A stretch of DNA of 64,000 bases from Epiperipatus broadwayi (GCA_028023455.1 JAQFVV010000017.1:7288985-7352984); one strand, 5' to 3'. Shown: positions 9,960 through 23,100, numbered from the stretch's first letter. Translations and numbers: made by a program. Notes: a model not told the origin generated them from the letters alone.

Positions 9960-12900
9960 ATTTATTAACTAATATAATAATTTTTATCCTGAACTTTCTT
10001 TTATTAGGTATATAGTTTGATATATGTAAGTTATACATATGTAATAAAGGATTCATTACTGTTGTGAGCATTTAATGTAATATTAATAATTAGCTCTGTA
10101 TTATAGTTTTACAATAATTAATATTTAATTAACATTTTTATTGCTTTGATACACAACAGATTTGATGAGGATAAAATCTATTAGCCGTTTTTAGAGATCA
10201 ATTCTTTTATATATATTCAGGATCATGTGACTATTAAAAGGTATAACTGCCTATACCTAATTTAAAAGATCTATACATATATTCCATCTTTATAATTAAA
10301 AGGAGGTTGCCTTGACAACAGTTTGAAATTGTTGATTGGTATTGATATTAGGATTGTCTAAGTGTTGACTGGGGTTTTATGATCTATATATATTATAATA
10401 TGTCTGTTACATGGCATCCAATAATATAATGTATGTGCACAAGTATATATAAAGTTGAAAGGAAAAGTAGAAATAGATACAGATAAAAATTTTAATAGAT
10501 ATTTTCTACATTTCACTTGGAATAATAATGACTGTAAAGGATTAAATACCTCTCAACTTAAAACAAAATTTTATTAATTAAAACATTTAAAAAGGTCTAA
10601 ATAAATTATTATTCTGATTTTGAAATTTAAAAACAAGCATGTCTACTGATAATTGTAAAAATATCTATCTTTGAATTAATGCTTGTATACATTATCTATG
10701 TAAAATTTCTATTATCTATTTTGAAATTTTTTTAATTAGTTAAACTAACAAAATTTCCAAAATATACCTTTTAATTAAAAGTGCTTTTTGAGGGATTAAA
10801 ATTGGTTCTTATCAAAACATATTGAAAATGGTTACTATGTTTTTCTCACCTCAAGATAAGGATTAGACAGAAAAAAAATCTGTTTTCAATTAAGGTGTTT
10901 TTATCACCTAGATTTTATAAAAAGGACTGATAAAAATATCAGTTCAGTTTGGCTAATAATTTTTATCGAAACAGCTGGCTAGTAGCTAGCTGCAAATTCT
11001 GGTTTTAATATTTAGAGAAGCAGCTGGCTCATAAATAGCTGAAAAGTTTGGCTTGTTGTTTTTGAATAGTTTGGTGTTAATATTTTTGAGAAGCAGTTGA
11101 CAGTAGTTAGCTGCAGAACTGGTTCCAGAATTATGCAAATAGCCATCATGGATCAGATATAGCTGCAGTCAGGACAAAAGCTGCAGTCTACTAATTTACT
11201 ATGCAGGAGTTTTGATTTACAAAAAGCTGGGTCACTTCTAATGGATCAATTAGCCTGCTTAAATATATTTTGAAAGACAGCTTGCCTGAAGTATGCCAAT
11301 TCTGGACAGAAGGCAACCAAATCAATGCCAAGATAAATCTAATCACACCTTCTTAATGCTGCCAATTACCTGAACTATACCTGTCTGACCAAGACTAACT
11401 CACCAAGAGAAGCACAGATAAATGTATATACAATGGTGAATAGCATTATCTATAATGAAAATGAAAATTTAAATAATTTCCTTAATAAAAATGACATTTA
11501 AAAATTTATATATTTTAAAAGATAACAAGTAAATAATTTTGTTTGAATTGAATTAAAATCTAAAAGTAATGATTGACTCATAGACAATTGATTTTGAAAA
11601 GAAAAAAGATTTCAAATTTTTTTTACATTAATTTAAAGATGTAATTAATTAATTGAGAGTAACCTGTCATAAAAAAGGAACCTTTGAGTTACTTGTCAAA
11701 CATTGACTTAATTTTTTTTTAAACAAAGGAAAAAGAAAAATATTTTTATTAACTGTAAAAAGGGAGATTAATTAATTATTTTAATTCATATCATCTATAT
11801 GTTTATAGATAGACACATATGTATGAATTTTATTGATGATTTTCAAATGGAATTAATTATGAAATATATTTTTAATAATTTTATTAGTTTAATAAATTCA
11901 ACCATGTTTATTTTATATCAAGCCACATGTCTGTGTGCTAAATGGGTTTTAAGTAAACCTAATTAAAAATATATATAACCACAATGTAATAACTTGAATT
12001 TTGTAAATCATGTATATGTAAATCAATGTAATAATTTGAATTTTGTTAATCATATATATGTAAAACATATGATAATTTGTTATTATTGTATGTTAATTAA
12101 AATCAGAAGACTTAATTGACTTATTCCAGACCTTAATATCATTTTTTAATTAATGAATTTGTGTCAATTATGAAAACTATTTTGGTGGTTTGAAATATTT
12201 TTAGAATATGTTTCCATCATCTCTTGGTCATATACAATATGTTCTGTGAGCTAGATTTGAGTATAATGGGCCGAATATATAAATGGGGATGTATTTAGTG
12301 CTTTTGGGCATTTCAGTATGACATTGTCTTGGTTTAACACATAAGATTATATTCTTTAAAACCCTACACTACATTTTATATTAGTTTAGTCTTATTAGAA
12401 ATTAAGTTTATAGTTGGCCAATGCATTAATAGTACTAAGTGACCAGAATGTTGATGATGATCTGCATGTTTTAATGTCTTAGCATTATTGTTTAGATTTT
12501 TTCTGGTTATGTACTCTAGTAGATTAACACTTAGTTGGTGCATCCAAGTTATGTTTAAATAATTGTCCAAGCTTGCAATGGCTCAATAATTAGCTTGGCT
12601 ACAGAAGACCCATTTCCAGTCCAGTCACAAGATTGACTGTTTATTTATTGTATTGATTTATTTTGATGTTGGTCATTCATGATGATGAATGGTTTACTTG
12701 GAGTATTACTCATACTCACTTTGGCTTATTATAATGCTTGTTGATGTATGGTTACTTAAAGATACTTATAGTTGCTCTAAGAAATTAACTGCTAATCTGA
12801 GTCTTTTGTTCTGATACTCTCTTTAATATAAAATGTATATATATATATATTTATGAATTATTGAACATTACTTTGAATAATTAATTTTAGATTTTGTTAA

Positions 12901-12970
12901 ATAAGCAGTTGCAGAATATACCATGTAGTACATTATGTGCATGCAAGGGGGCACTGTTCTAGCAATTTCA
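9960..12970. other. Long AT-rich stretch with minor repeats
   Basis: No gene recognised. Visible structure: a single copy of the 48.2-kb satellite unit in reverse orientation with its terminal motif (10,305-10,382); three loose tandem copies of a CAGCTGGCT-containing block (about 10,940-11,115); and a ~42-bp direct duplication around AATTTTGTAAATCATGTATATG (11,988-12,067). Confidence 0.5.
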
Positions 12971-13740
12971 CTAAAGAATAGCCAAAATAGTATTTAATTG
13001 GGTTACGAGTAAAGGGCAGGCAACAAGATGGGTGAGAAAGGTAATGTGGTATGCAAAAGATTTGGATAAAGAATTTATATTAGCATATTTGTACAAAAAA
13101 TGGAATGATTTTGTTAAGAGGATTGTTGAATGTTATAGTAGTAAGGAATGGGACGAATAGATACATTAATAAAAAATAGGGAGTTGGAAAGATGCAGAAC
13201 TAGTATGGAGAATAAAAAGAGTTTAAACATATATAGAAGTAAATGGAACATTGGGGGTGAGTTAATTTATGATAATAGCAAGGAACATAGTTTATTGTTT
13301 AAGGCTCAAATGGGATCTTTAGCAACAAGAGAATATACATGTAAATGGAAAAATATGGGTGATTTAGTGTGCAAATTGTATAAGGAAGGCATAGAAAATA
13401 TTAGGCATCTGTTATTTGAATATAAATGCTTGAAAGCAGAAAGGGTACAAATAATGAAGTTATGGAAGAATAAATATGAACAAAGTGATTATACAGAAAT
13501 TGGGTTGTTGGTTTTTATGCTGGGTTTGGGAAAAGATAAGGGGGATTTAGATATAAAGGCCATAGAGTTGACAAATATTATGTTTTGGAAATGGGATGGA
13601 GCAGATTATGGGAAAACTTAGGGTGGGAAATGGAAAGGGAAGGTAAAGTGGCTAACAGGTTTTTCTGGGCATAGTTGCTGTGAGATTCTTGACTCCATTT
13701 AAGGAGAAGTCACAGTGCGTCACATCATATTACATCACCT
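12970..13740 (+). pseudogene. LINE 3' fragment with zinc-finger C-terminus, copy 1
   Basis: Read on the + strand, 12,975-13,618 encodes the C-terminal part of a non-LTR retrotransposon polyprotein. It has IAKIVFNWVTSKGQATR-like sequence, then a zf-RVT-like finger. The finger is C-K-L-Y-K-E-G....H-L-L-F-E-Y-K-C here and is C-K-L-C...H-L-L-x-E-C-K-C in the family consensus from the other copies. Frame breaks lie near 13,140, and two finger cysteines have become Tyr. The shared 3' untranslated end includes GGCTAACAGGTTTTTCTGGG (about 13,650-13,669). Relatives: 17.6-18.28 kb (+) and 45.55-47.09 kb (-). It is 5'-truncated, with no endonuclease or RT core in this copy. Confidence 0.7.
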
Positions 13741-13924
13741 GTCTTGAATCTTAACCAGGCATTTTGAGTATAAAAGGCCATTTGAATCAAAAAAAATCAT
13801 TCACTAAATTCATAATGTACACTGCCTTCATTGTTTCTTTCAAGGGTTTTCAAAAAATAAATTCCATTTTTATTTCTTTCTGATGTATATAGCTAATAAA
13901 AACCTGAAACTATGCAGAGTTAGA

Positions 13925-14330
13925 CATCAGATGATTAATCCAACTGCATACTGATTCTTGCCAGACTTTCTTGAATTTCCTCCACTACCTGGAATTTCAC
14001 TAGCTATTGTGAATCTTAACCAGGCATTTTGAGTTATCGGATCCTGCAGTGAGAAAAAGTCTATGTACCATTATTACATCCATGTCTGAAAAAAAGACCT
14101 GAAATGTTGCAGGTATGGCTGGAAGATAGTACCAACATAGAATATCCCAGAAATGTTGATAACATAACTATGTTTGGAATTTATTAATAGCATAATGTAT
14201 CTATTTACTCACTATTCACTGTATTTCTGGACACGCTTCCTATATCGCATGGAGATACAGGTACCTTAAGTTGGGAACTTCTTATAGAAGGTTTGTGTTA
14301 TATTTCTACAGACATTAAAATGTTTTATTA
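13925..14330 (+). repeat. Dispersed repeat shared with 51.5-51.98 kb
   Basis: The segment with GAATCTTAACCAGGCATTTT, GGATCCTGCAGTGAGAAAAA and GGTACCTTAAGTTGGGA matches 51.69-51.97 kb at diverged identity. A short extra piece of the same repeat lies at 13,743-13,775. The 51.5-kb copy carries a CAGGG..TTCCTAATCTTTTTGA end that looks like a hAT-type terminus. No transposase can be read. Confidence 0.55.
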
Positions 14331-14539
14331 AGTTATTTGACTTAGAAAACAATAAGTAGCAGTAAATTGGGATATGCTTGTTACTGAAAAAAATGGCCGC
14401 TCTTGTTTCTCTTTGGTTCCATTCACTGTTTTTCAGTAAAAATATTCATTTAAATTTCTAGCTTACACAGGATATCCCAATGAAAAGGTGACTCATGATT
14501 GGTACTCTTTCTAAGCTGCCTTCAGTGTCATTTCTGAAT

Positions 14540-14830
14540 CAATGTGTAAGTTGCATAGTGACATAATTGAGCTATTCACCGCAAAAATTTTAAGGCGCTG
14601 TATCTGGAACGCAAGTTATAAAATAAAATATGACCACCTTTCATGCCTTAACCCACAATGGAACAATGTGCTAACATTAAATTTTGAATTGGAAAAACTG
14701 TTACTGAAATGTTTAAAGGATTCATACTGTGTATGGCCACAAATTCCAAAAACATTTTCAAGTAGTTTGCATTCTCACGATGGAAAAGAAAGCATCGAAG
14801 ATAATCAACAAAAATATGAATCATAGTAGC
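14540..14830 (+). pseudogene. Mariner-like element, 5' fragment
   Basis: 14,735-14,800 encodes a broken mariner N-terminal segment. It has K-T-F-S-S...H-D-G-K-E-S-I-E-D-N-Q, comparable to the W.ar(F/L).dGresieDdqRpGRPs linker of mariner transposases. The preceding 150 bp match the 5' part of the mariner pseudogene at 62.7-63.75 kb (ATTCACC.CAAAAATTTTAA...). No catalytic DD34D region is present. Confidence 0.45.
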
Positions 14831-15220
14831 ACACTTCAGACATTGTAACTTGTGATTCAAATATACTAGAACTTTTAAATATTTTATAACACATGTTGAT
14901 TTAAAGATGCTGCTGCAAATGGTGTGTAGAGAGAACGTTTTATTGAATCCATGCATTCCTTTGGTGACGTTTTTAATTTTCCATTTGATACGCATTTATT
15001 AAAATACATCCAATTAATTCATTTAATTGGTCGCAAGGATATATCAATAGAACCAATGATAACTTAATTTTTAAAAATACTTTAAAAAATTTAATCGGTT
15101 TTTCATTTACTTCTTTTTCTTCATCAACATTGTCCACAGTTTCGTTGTCATTTCCTGCCTGATATCAATATTTAACTTTCATTTTGAGTAATGTAAGATA
15201 TATCTTCTGTTGCATATACT

Positions 15221-15432
15221 TCTCTGGGGAATGTGTATTTTGCCTTTCAACTTTGTGACAGTAGTTCTCTCTCTCTCTCTCTGGTGAAAATTATCTCTGG
15301 AGATCATAGTTATACAGATGTGTTGACAGATGTTTTCATTACTTTTTGCATAACTACATTCTCCAGGGTTAATTTTAACCAGAGGGAGAGAACTACCATC
15401 AAACCAGAATACACCTCCCAGAGGCATCAGTT
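15221..15432. repeat. Imperfect foldback repeat around a (CT)n run
   Basis: The left arm (TCTCTGGGGAATGTGTATTT...AGTAGTTCTCTCTC...GGTGAAAATT) pairs with the right arm (AATTTTAACCAGAGGGAGAG...AATACACCTCCCAGAGG). An inner pair, ATCTCTGGAGATCATAGTTAT with GCATAACTACATTCTCCAGG, continues the hairpin. No hammerhead core was found in it. Confidence 0.7.
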
Positions 15433-15924
15433 GTCAAGCTAAAAAATAGGTAATACAGTGAGGCAAGTCAACATTTAGGACTGGGAGCCGTTAGAACCTA
15501 GCACAGACATGAGGCAAGTTGTCCGAGTACAGTCTAAAGTGTCATCATAACAGGGCAGGTTGTCACAGAACAACTGGAAGTGGTAGAGAAAATTATGTCA
15601 CTTCTTTCTACAGTTGCATGGCAACTAGAAGATATACTACATCAATGGCAGTGGGCCGTGACATAATATATTGATTCATACATAAACACAAGTTCTATAA
15701 AAGTTTTTTCTTTATTTTCAGAATTACAAAATTGCCTTCTTTTGACTATTTAGCTATTTCATCTTTTTCTGAGTCGTTTTCTTTTACAGATCTCCGATTC
15801 AAACTTTCTTGACATTATTGGGGGTTATTAAAAAAAACAACTAAATATTTATTAAACCAAAAATATTAACAATAAAATAAGCAAAACAATAATAAATTCA
15901 TTGAAAAATATATTAACTATCAGT

Positions 15925-16330
15925 CATTATCGCATGATCACCATTCTTTGTGTGTACACAAGCTGTTTACAGAGGCAAAACTCTTCATACAGTAGCGCCA
16001 CTCAGTGCAAGTCAGATTAATCACTGGATGCAGGAAAGTTTGTGCATAAAATCCCTATCTAATGTCTATTTATTCAGTATCCCCATACTAGTTTTTAACT
16101 TGTGGCTTTCATCAGCGAGGAGCCTTGGATCTGAGAATCTTGCACCTACATCCTAAGTACAGTGCTCCCAAATTCAAGGCTCCTCATTGATGAAAGTCAC
16201 AAGCTAGAACCTAATTTGGAGATATAGATAGGAATTTTATGCACAAACCTTCCATCATCCACTGATTACTGTGGCTTGCACTGAATGGCGCTACTGTACA
16301 GAGAGTTTTGCCTCTTTGTATCAGTCATTA
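15925..16330. mobile_element. Foldback element with decayed hammerheads (family 2), copy 1
   Basis: The arms begin with GAGGCAAAACTCTTCATACA (about 15,973) and end with its inverse near 16,312. Each arm includes a GTGCATAAAATCC...CTAGT block and a hammerhead remnant. The left arm (- strand) keeps CTGATGA but has A instead of G12. The right arm (+) reads TTGATGA and GAAC. The 13-mer TATCAGTCATTAT occurs on both sides (about 15,917 and 16,319) and could be a target duplication. Other copies: 36.85, 47.9, 52.87 and 62.5 kb. Confidence 0.75.
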
Positions 16331-16639
16331 TGTGATAGAATGTTATTTTAAATGTAAGTAGTAACTACAAATTTTTCAGAAGTCTCTAGTTTTTATATTA
16401 TGAATTTAGTAGTAAAAAATAATTATTGCATTTCACAACTATGCTTAGATTGTTTATTATATAATTGTTTCAAGAAATGATTGGTTAAAATGTGGCTTCA
16501 TTGAGAGTGAGGCCCCTAGCTTGTGCCTTACGGCAAATGCAGATTTGCGGGTATGGTGAAAACTATTCCGATTAGACTAGCCTTTTGAATAGATATTGCT
16601 GTGCTTTATTTCGGAATACATTGATTTATATATATATAA

Positions 16640-16850
16640 TAGATAGACAGTTGAAATCTTAAACTGGATGCCAAGAGATTGTGGAAGACCCAGAAAGCGG
16701 CCACATGTGAGATGGATGGATGAAGTAAGGACGTGTACTGGGATGATGTGGAAAAGAAAGGCTAGAGATCAGAGAAGATGGATTGAACTTGGAGGTATTT
16801 TCATCCTACAATGAATCGATAATGGTTGAAATTAATAATAATGATGATGA
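16640..16850 (+). mobile_element. RTE-type LINE 3' end fragment
   Basis: The + strand encodes the C-terminus shared with the long RTE at 42-44 kb: W-T-V-E-I-L-N-W-M-P-R-D-C-G-R-P-R-K-R-P-H-M-R-W-M-D-E. It is followed by W-K-R-K-A-R-D-Q-R-R-W-I-E-L-G. The element ends in a (GAT)n tail (about 16,835-16,850), as expected for RTE elements, which terminate in short simple repeats. Severely 5'-truncated. Confidence 0.85.
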
Positions 16851-16859
16851 TGATTTTAA

Positions 16860-17590
16860 AGATGAACAGAAACATAATTTATTAAATGGACTTTTCCCTG
16901 TAGTAATAAATCTCATATTGATAATCCTTAGATATAATAAATGAAAGTATTGTAATAAGCCTAACTTTTTTTTTTAATAATTTTTTTTTTCTATATAAAA
17001 TATAACTTTAAACAAAAAATATTTTGCATCATTAAATATGTATAAACAAATGTCTACCAATAATAATAACAATTACAATTGTCAGATTTTTTGATTTATG
17101 TAATGTCATGTTTTAATTTTTAATAACAAACTATATACAATGATTTATATATTTACAATAGAATAAATTTATAGGCAAAAGTTTAATAAAGTTACAACCG
17201 TAATAGATAAGTTGTTTAACTTTAATGATGTGTAATTCAAATTGGAAGATCGTAATCTAATATAATGTATTATTTTTTTAAAATAATAAATAGATTATTA
17301 TAATAATAGAAATAATTTTAGTAGCAGTATATAAAAAGTATTGTTAGGGCTTAAAAATTCCTAAAATGTCTTTTTTTTAAAAATAAATTATTATTTTTTA
17401 AAATGACGAATTAAATGAAACATTTTAAAATAATTTTATTAAAATTATCACGTATATCAAAATACAATATAAATGTTTCTAATTACGTCAAACAGACTTT
17501 TGGTAATGTCTATTTTCTTGTAGATTTTTTAGTAGACCGCGCTTCTATAATGTACAGATTATCAGATGAAACTGTTTGGTAGATTGCAAC
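16860..17590. other. AT-rich intergenic stretch
   Basis: Nothing recognisable beyond A/T runs. Confidence 0.4.
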
Positions 17591-17599
17591 TTATGGATA

Positions 17600-18285
17600 G
17601 TAAGATAATAGCCACAATAGTATTTAAATGGGTTATGAATAAAGGCCAAGGGAACAAGATGAGTGAGAAAGGTAGTTTGGTGTGCAGAAGATTTGATAAA
17701 AACTTTATGTCAGTAAACTTGTACAAAGGGTGAGATGCTTGTGTTAGGAGGATTGTTGAGTTGTTATAATGGCAAAGACTTGGATGGAAGAATAGATGGA
17801 TTAATAAAAATAGGGAGCTGGAGAGTAAAAAGAGCTTAAATATATATAGAAGTAAACAGAATATTGGATGAGAGCTAATTAATAATAATAGCAGGGAAAG
17901 TAGTTCTACAATTTAAAGCTCAAATAGATCACTAGCAACAAGGAAATATACACATAAATGGAGAAATGGGGGTGATTTAGTCCACAACTTATGTAAGGAA
18001 GGCATGGAAAATATTAAGCATCTGCTAATTGCATGTAAGTGCTTACAAGAAGAAGATACAAATAATGAAGTTGTGGGACAATAAATATAAATTCAGTAAT
18101 GGAAAAAGATGATGTTGTGGAAATGGGATGAAAATAGAGAAGAATATGAGGAAAACTTAGGGTGGGGAATGGAAAAGAAGAATCACATGGCTAACAGGTT
18201 TTTCTGGGCATAGTGGCTGAGAGATTCCTGTCTTTGGTAAAGGAGTAGCCATATCATATTACACATCATATCAACTGACTTATGG
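17600..18285 (+). pseudogene. LINE 3' fragment with zinc-finger C-terminus, copy 2
   Basis: Diverged copy of the 12.97-13.74-kb fragment. It has the same order of blocks (IVFKWVMNKGQ-like, then E-S-K-K-S-L-N-I-Y-R-S-K, then a finger remnant G-M-E-N-I-K-H-L-L-I-A-C-K-C). The same 3' end GGCTAACAGGTTTTTCTGGG is at about 18,190. Multiple frameshifts and deletions. Confidence 0.65.
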
Positions 18286-18299
18286 ACTTAACAGTGAGT

Positions 18300-18960
18300 A
18301 AAAAAAAATTAAATCACAAAAAGAGTGTTCACATTTTTTACAACAAAAATAATTTATTTAATAAAACCATGTACTATTTAATTGATAAATACACTGATGA
18401 TAAATAATATGTATGCAGAAATGTAAATCCATAAAAAAAATAGCATTTGTTACTGGAGTTATGGTCGCAAGTTCAAATTAAATAAAATGAAGAAAATATA
18501 TTTACAGTAAAAAAGTAGGCATTAAATAAAATAAAACAAAAAATAGTCCACGCACCAACTTTGCAAACCCATCATCTTTACTTTAGCAAGTTGAAGAATA
18601 GAACAAATGATACTTACGTATTAGTCTTCCACTGATATGTAACAAAGGTATTAGTCCACAATAGTTTTGTACTCTAGTAATATCAGAAAGTAATGGGTAC
18701 ATGGGACTTGCTAACAAATTTAATTGATTAATTAAAGATTTATCTGCAAAAATGACAACTTATAACTCTATTTAGTGGAAATGAAACAAAGCACACATGG
18801 GTGAAAGTGAAACTAAATGTTTACAAACATTCTTTCATGACATCACATGTTTGTTTAAATTGTAAAATGAAGAGAAAATGAAAATTTTGACTAATTACTT
18901 TCTCCTCATTGGAATATTATCTAATATTCTCTTACAAAATTAATTCATTTACTTTTGTAG
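18300..18960. repeat. Dispersed repeat shared with 60.15-60.99 kb
   Basis: Several blocks recur in the same order and orientation at 60.15-60.99 kb: TATTAGTCCA, then TTTAGTGGAAATGAA, then TTTCATGACATC, then TTAATTACTTTCT.CTCAT and AATATTATCTAATATT. No coding potential or clear termini are visible. Confidence 0.6.
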
Positions 18961-19244
18961 AAGATCATAAATGTCTTTAATTTAGTTTATACATGTTTGT
19001 TGATGGGGACTTTCATTGATGCAGGACTATTTTGTAAATACCGAAATATTTATTCTTTGTGTTTTTTTATGTTTATATTCTACTTTTTTTAAACTATTTT
19101 GTAATTTGGAGTGGAAATAATATTTATTCCATATGTAAATATGGTCTTATTAATTTTGAAATCAATCATAATTGTGCTTTTTGATGTTAATGAGCTAAGA
19201 CTGCTGACAATGTTGAAATTATGTAATAAAAATAACATTTGTCA

Positions 19245-19358
19245 AGCATTGTTGGCCGAGAAGTGAGCTCAGCTGCCTTGCAAGCAAGCAGTTGGTTGCA
19301 GATGGTTGTTGAGGGTTCGCCTCCCGGCCGATGCTATGACATATGAAAAAAAAAAATT
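19245..19358 (+). mobile_element. tRNA-derived SINE, copy 3
   Basis: A box TTGGCCGAGAAG, then GCCTTGCAAGCAAGCAGTTG, B box GGGTTCGCCTCC, then GATGCTATGACATATG and an A-rich tail (19,344-19,357). It has the full SINE structure. I could not settle on a target duplication. Confidence 0.8.
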
Positions 19359-19689
19359 TATGCAGCTCAAAAGAGCTGAGTCAACTCCATTTAGTTCACA
19401 TATATAAAATGTGGATGTGCTTAATTGTTACAGAATTAGTGAAAGCTTAATCAATTTTATTTATTTTATACACATTAATGTTAGATAAATTTAATGTTTA
19501 ACTTCACCTTAATTACCAGTGCAGGAATTGTTAACCACGAGGCACGATTTTTATTCTTTGTTCAATTAATGATAATTTCATAATTAATAAAATATTGCTG
19601 TATCTGATATATTCTATTTCAAAAGTTCAACATGGTCAATAAACTTAGCTTATTAATATTGAAAAGCACAAGGAATTGAGGAATCTATT

Positions 19690-19915
19690 CTTTAGTTACT
19701 GACATAAACATAATATAAGCTGAGCATTGATTATATATGTGTGTGGAGATGATAATCTGAACCAACTGATGAGTGCTGGTTTAGTATAAAATATGTAAAT
19801 TGGTGATTGTTTATTCTTTCAACATGTGTGTGATCAAGTGTGTCAGCAGCATGAGATAGTGTGGATAGTTGAGGGTCATGTAAAAGTCTGAATTCAAACC
19901 CCCTATACATGATAT
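19690..19915 (+). mobile_element. Hammerhead plus tRNA-like repeat (family 1), decayed copy
   Basis: Family lead (AGCTGAGCATTGATTATATA), CTGATGA at 19,766-19,772, then a stem II with three G-U pairs. The conserved GAAA is AAAA, so it is probably inactive. The tail GAGATAGTGTGGATAGTTGA (19,853-19,872) and AATTCAAACCCCC is the tRNA-like part. Confidence 0.6.
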
Positions 19916-19919
19916 AAAC

Positions 19920-20735
19920 ATAATAAATTTATTTTCTTATTTCTTAACTAGAAAGAGTTTAGGCAACTCCAATTTATTTTGTTCCCATTACTGATGTGTG
20001 AGTTTAATATTTAAAATGTGTATTAAAGAAAAGCATAAAATAGTCCATGAACAAATTGTTTATGAAATAAAAAAAGTCCAAATGGAAAAAATAAAGCAAA
20101 AGGAAGTAACAACATGGGTGTATTAAGCAAAAGTAATTTCTTATTAAATTTAATACAGGTGTGAGGTCAAAAGCAAATAAATAAGAAATGAAATTTGCAA
20201 AAATGTCCATGGGTAACAACCATAGCAAATAAAAGCATGAAATTGAATTACATTTTAGCAAACCAAAAAAAAAAACTGAAATTGAAAAATGTTTCTAAAA
20301 ATCAGCCAAAAAGGCATCAAAACGATCTTGATTAATATTTCTTTGTCAATATTTTTAATCAAATAATGAAACCTAATGACTGTATAAAAATTATAACAAA
20401 GGAAACAAATGGCATCCATTGGCCTAAAGCAAGAATAATGGAGCACCAAAATTAGGAATGAATGCAATTTAAAATATGTACATTTGGGCGTGTTTATATT
20501 TTATGTTGTATATTTTTAAATATCCTTGGAATGATTTTTTTTTGGCTCACACTTGCATGTGGTTTGATAAGAAATTGCTTTCCCTAAAAACACTTTTTCC
20601 ATAGATTACCTTTAGCCTTTTAAAATTTAATATACATACTTTTATTGCAAAATATATTTTCTTCATTTTATTTAATCCATTGTACTGAGCAGTTCCATAA
20701 ATTAATCCATTATAGTGGATTGAATATATATTTTA
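19920..20735. other. Unassigned AT-rich stretch
   Basis: I recognise no gene in either strand. Open frames on the - strand here are rich in F, L and Y from A-rich DNA and have no domain signature. Confidence 0.4.
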
Positions 20736-20739
20736 AACC

Positions 20740-20882
20740 CTTATCAATCATTCCAGAATCTCCAAGTTTAATCCAGTTTATTTTGCCTCTAGTTTCTCTT
20801 CTCCATAAGACACCAAACACATCTCACATGTGGTCTACTTCTAGGTATTTTACAAGCTTTTGGGATCTAATATAAACTTCAT
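20740..20882 (-). mobile_element. RTE-type LINE 3' fragment
   Basis: On the - strand this carries the RTE C-terminal block seen at 42.0-42.2 kb: reversed TGGTCTACTTCTAGG...TTACAA..CTTTTGG, encoding the P-R...K-R-P-H-V-R segment and G-V-L-W-R-R-E. It lacks the (GAT)n tail. Confidence 0.6.
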
Positions 20883-20889
20883 TTGTTTA

Positions 20890-20985
20890 CCTATTAACAT
20901 CTCCTTTAGTAATATATTCAGTTAATAAATGTTCCAACATAGTTAAAGATTTTGTTACATATATATCTGATAAATTCTAAGTATT

Positions 20986-21028
<43 letters not shown>

Positions 21029-23100
21029 CTATAATGGTCAGGGTGAATAATGAGGTCTTACTGTATCTACCATACAGGACGCCACCAGGCTATTGGAACC
21101 TGAAAAATTTATATGGTAGGCAGATACGTGCTGTTGAGATCCAAATTTTACATATATATATTCTATTATGACCATCAGCCCCAGCCATTAGCTCGTGGAG
21201 CAGCAGAGATAATATTTAATATAAAAAAATAAATAAAAGAAGCCAATGCCAGTAATTATACACACAAACATTTATTAAACATATATAAAATTTAGAATTA
21301 TTTTAGTATAACTTTAATTTTTTTTTATAAAACATTATAACTTTACTTTAGATTTTAATTTACAATTTAACTTTTTATTTTAGAAGTTCACACAGATGAA
21401 TTTAATAATATTTTATTTGAGTGTCGAGTATGAATAGATTACATAGATTGCATTTGAAAAGAAAATATTCTATCCCTTATTTAACCTTAGGCCAAAAGTT
21501 CAGTCAAACCAATGCAAATCTATCTGATATATCGATATATTCAATGCAGCATGAATATGACAGCACAATACCATACTGTCAGGAATGCACATCTGAACAG
21601 CATGGTTATAGGGAAGAAATTGTCTCTCGTCCAGTACAGGAATGTTACATCTGTCTGGTGAGAAGAACAATAAATAAATAAAAAACTCCATAGGAAGGAA
21701 TTGTGGTCCATTTCCCCATCTTACTATCCCATTCCATAGGCTAAAGAGATGATCCAAGGAGCAGGGAATATGTCTGTTTCCGATGGTCAGTACAAAATGG
21801 GACTTATTTTGCCCAAGTGCAGCATATAATGTGATCCTGCACATAGCGGATCTTCATATTACACTTACTAATTACACCAATATATCCAATCCATTAACCC
21901 AATTTAACTACAAAACAAATAACCTAAGATTTACTCTCTCTTAAACTAACTTAACTTTACGAATCTATGCAGCCATTCACACCCGACTTAAATTTAACAT
22001 GATTTAATTAAAAGTTTATCTTATCAGAAAAAAAAAAATCGTAATAAAAACTTAAAAGAATGGAAAAAGTAAATTAATGGAAATGATTTTAAAAAAATAA
22101 TACATTCAATAAAAATAATTAATAAATAATTTAGTCAGATAGGAAATTCTATTTCTATTTAAATATTGAAAAGTTTAGAATTTAGAGTTCTTACTGTTTC
22201 AAATACTGGAAAGTTTTAGAATTAATGTTCATTAGTTATATATATAGTTCTTACGGTTTTAAAAAGTTCATCTTTAACAGTTGCTTGCCATTTGGGATCC
22301 AGTGTTAATTGTCCCAATGACCTGGGGAGACCGGTATGCTGTTGGCCATTTTATTGATTCATCCGGAGGTCCTTTACTTTAGCTGGTATTTTATTTCCAG
22401 CCCTGATAGCCTGTAGTCCGCAATATGTCATTTTTTTTTTTTTTTAGAAAAAACTGAAGAAATTGTAAGTGCAGTTTTCAATCCCTTCTCCTTCAACTCT
22501 CTCTGACTTAACACATAATCACACCTCTCTCTATCACACCTCTATCTCCTTTTTTATTTTCAAACTTTTCCTTTTATATTAAACTTTTGGATCAAGTGGA
22601 TGTTACATCATGATGATGATGATCCTTTCATTGAGGTCCAATTCCTGAGGAATTTCTTTTATTAGCCATTCTGTTCCTGTTGCTTTTTCCCTCTCTTATC
22701 TGACCTTTACTTATAAATTTTGAGATGCCCAAAGGCTAGTTTACTTTAACTAATTGAAAATAATCATTTCTATTTTACAATAGCATTAATTAATTTATTG
22801 TATATTCTTTTTATCTTTAAATCTTTTAAATTTTTTCTTAATATTTAGTTTTAAAATACCTTTTCTTTTTTAATAGTTTTCTTTTAATAATTTTTTTTCA
22901 TCTGTGCGATTTTATATATATAAAGTTTAGATGACTTTTAATTTTCAATGTTTAATTCTTAAAAAAAGAAGTTTTTATTTGCAAACTTTTATTTTTAATA
23001 TCTAATTTTTTTAAAAAAAATAATGTAATGGCGTGTGTGCCCATTACAATATATATATATATATTCATAATATTATTTCTGGGAGCTTCTGCGTAATAAA
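20890..23100. other. Unassigned stretch; (CA)n(TA)n at 20,989-21,028
   Basis: A dinucleotide array lies at 20,989-21,028. The region 21,040-22,440 has slightly higher GC and overlapping short open frames on both strands (21,421-21,681 + and 21,500-21,844 -) that I do not recognise. It may include the 3' LTR or untranslated part of the antisense Gypsy remnant to the right, but no repeat pair was found to prove that. ATG/GAT runs lie at 22,612-22,623. Confidence 0.35.

Noticed and set aside
13148-13621. Host gene of 157 codons
   Set aside because: The same sequence recurs at 17.6 and 45.5-47.1 kb with a common 3' end. It is a LINE fragment.
20500-20560. Y-P-W-N coding possibility as the missing upstream protease exon
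   Set aside because: No flanking splice sites in the right phase and no surrounding similarity.
21421-21844. Overlapping open frames on both strands (86 and 114 codons)
   Set aside because: Neither shows a recognisable motif, splice-site pattern or repeat family. Kept as unassigned and not called as a gene.
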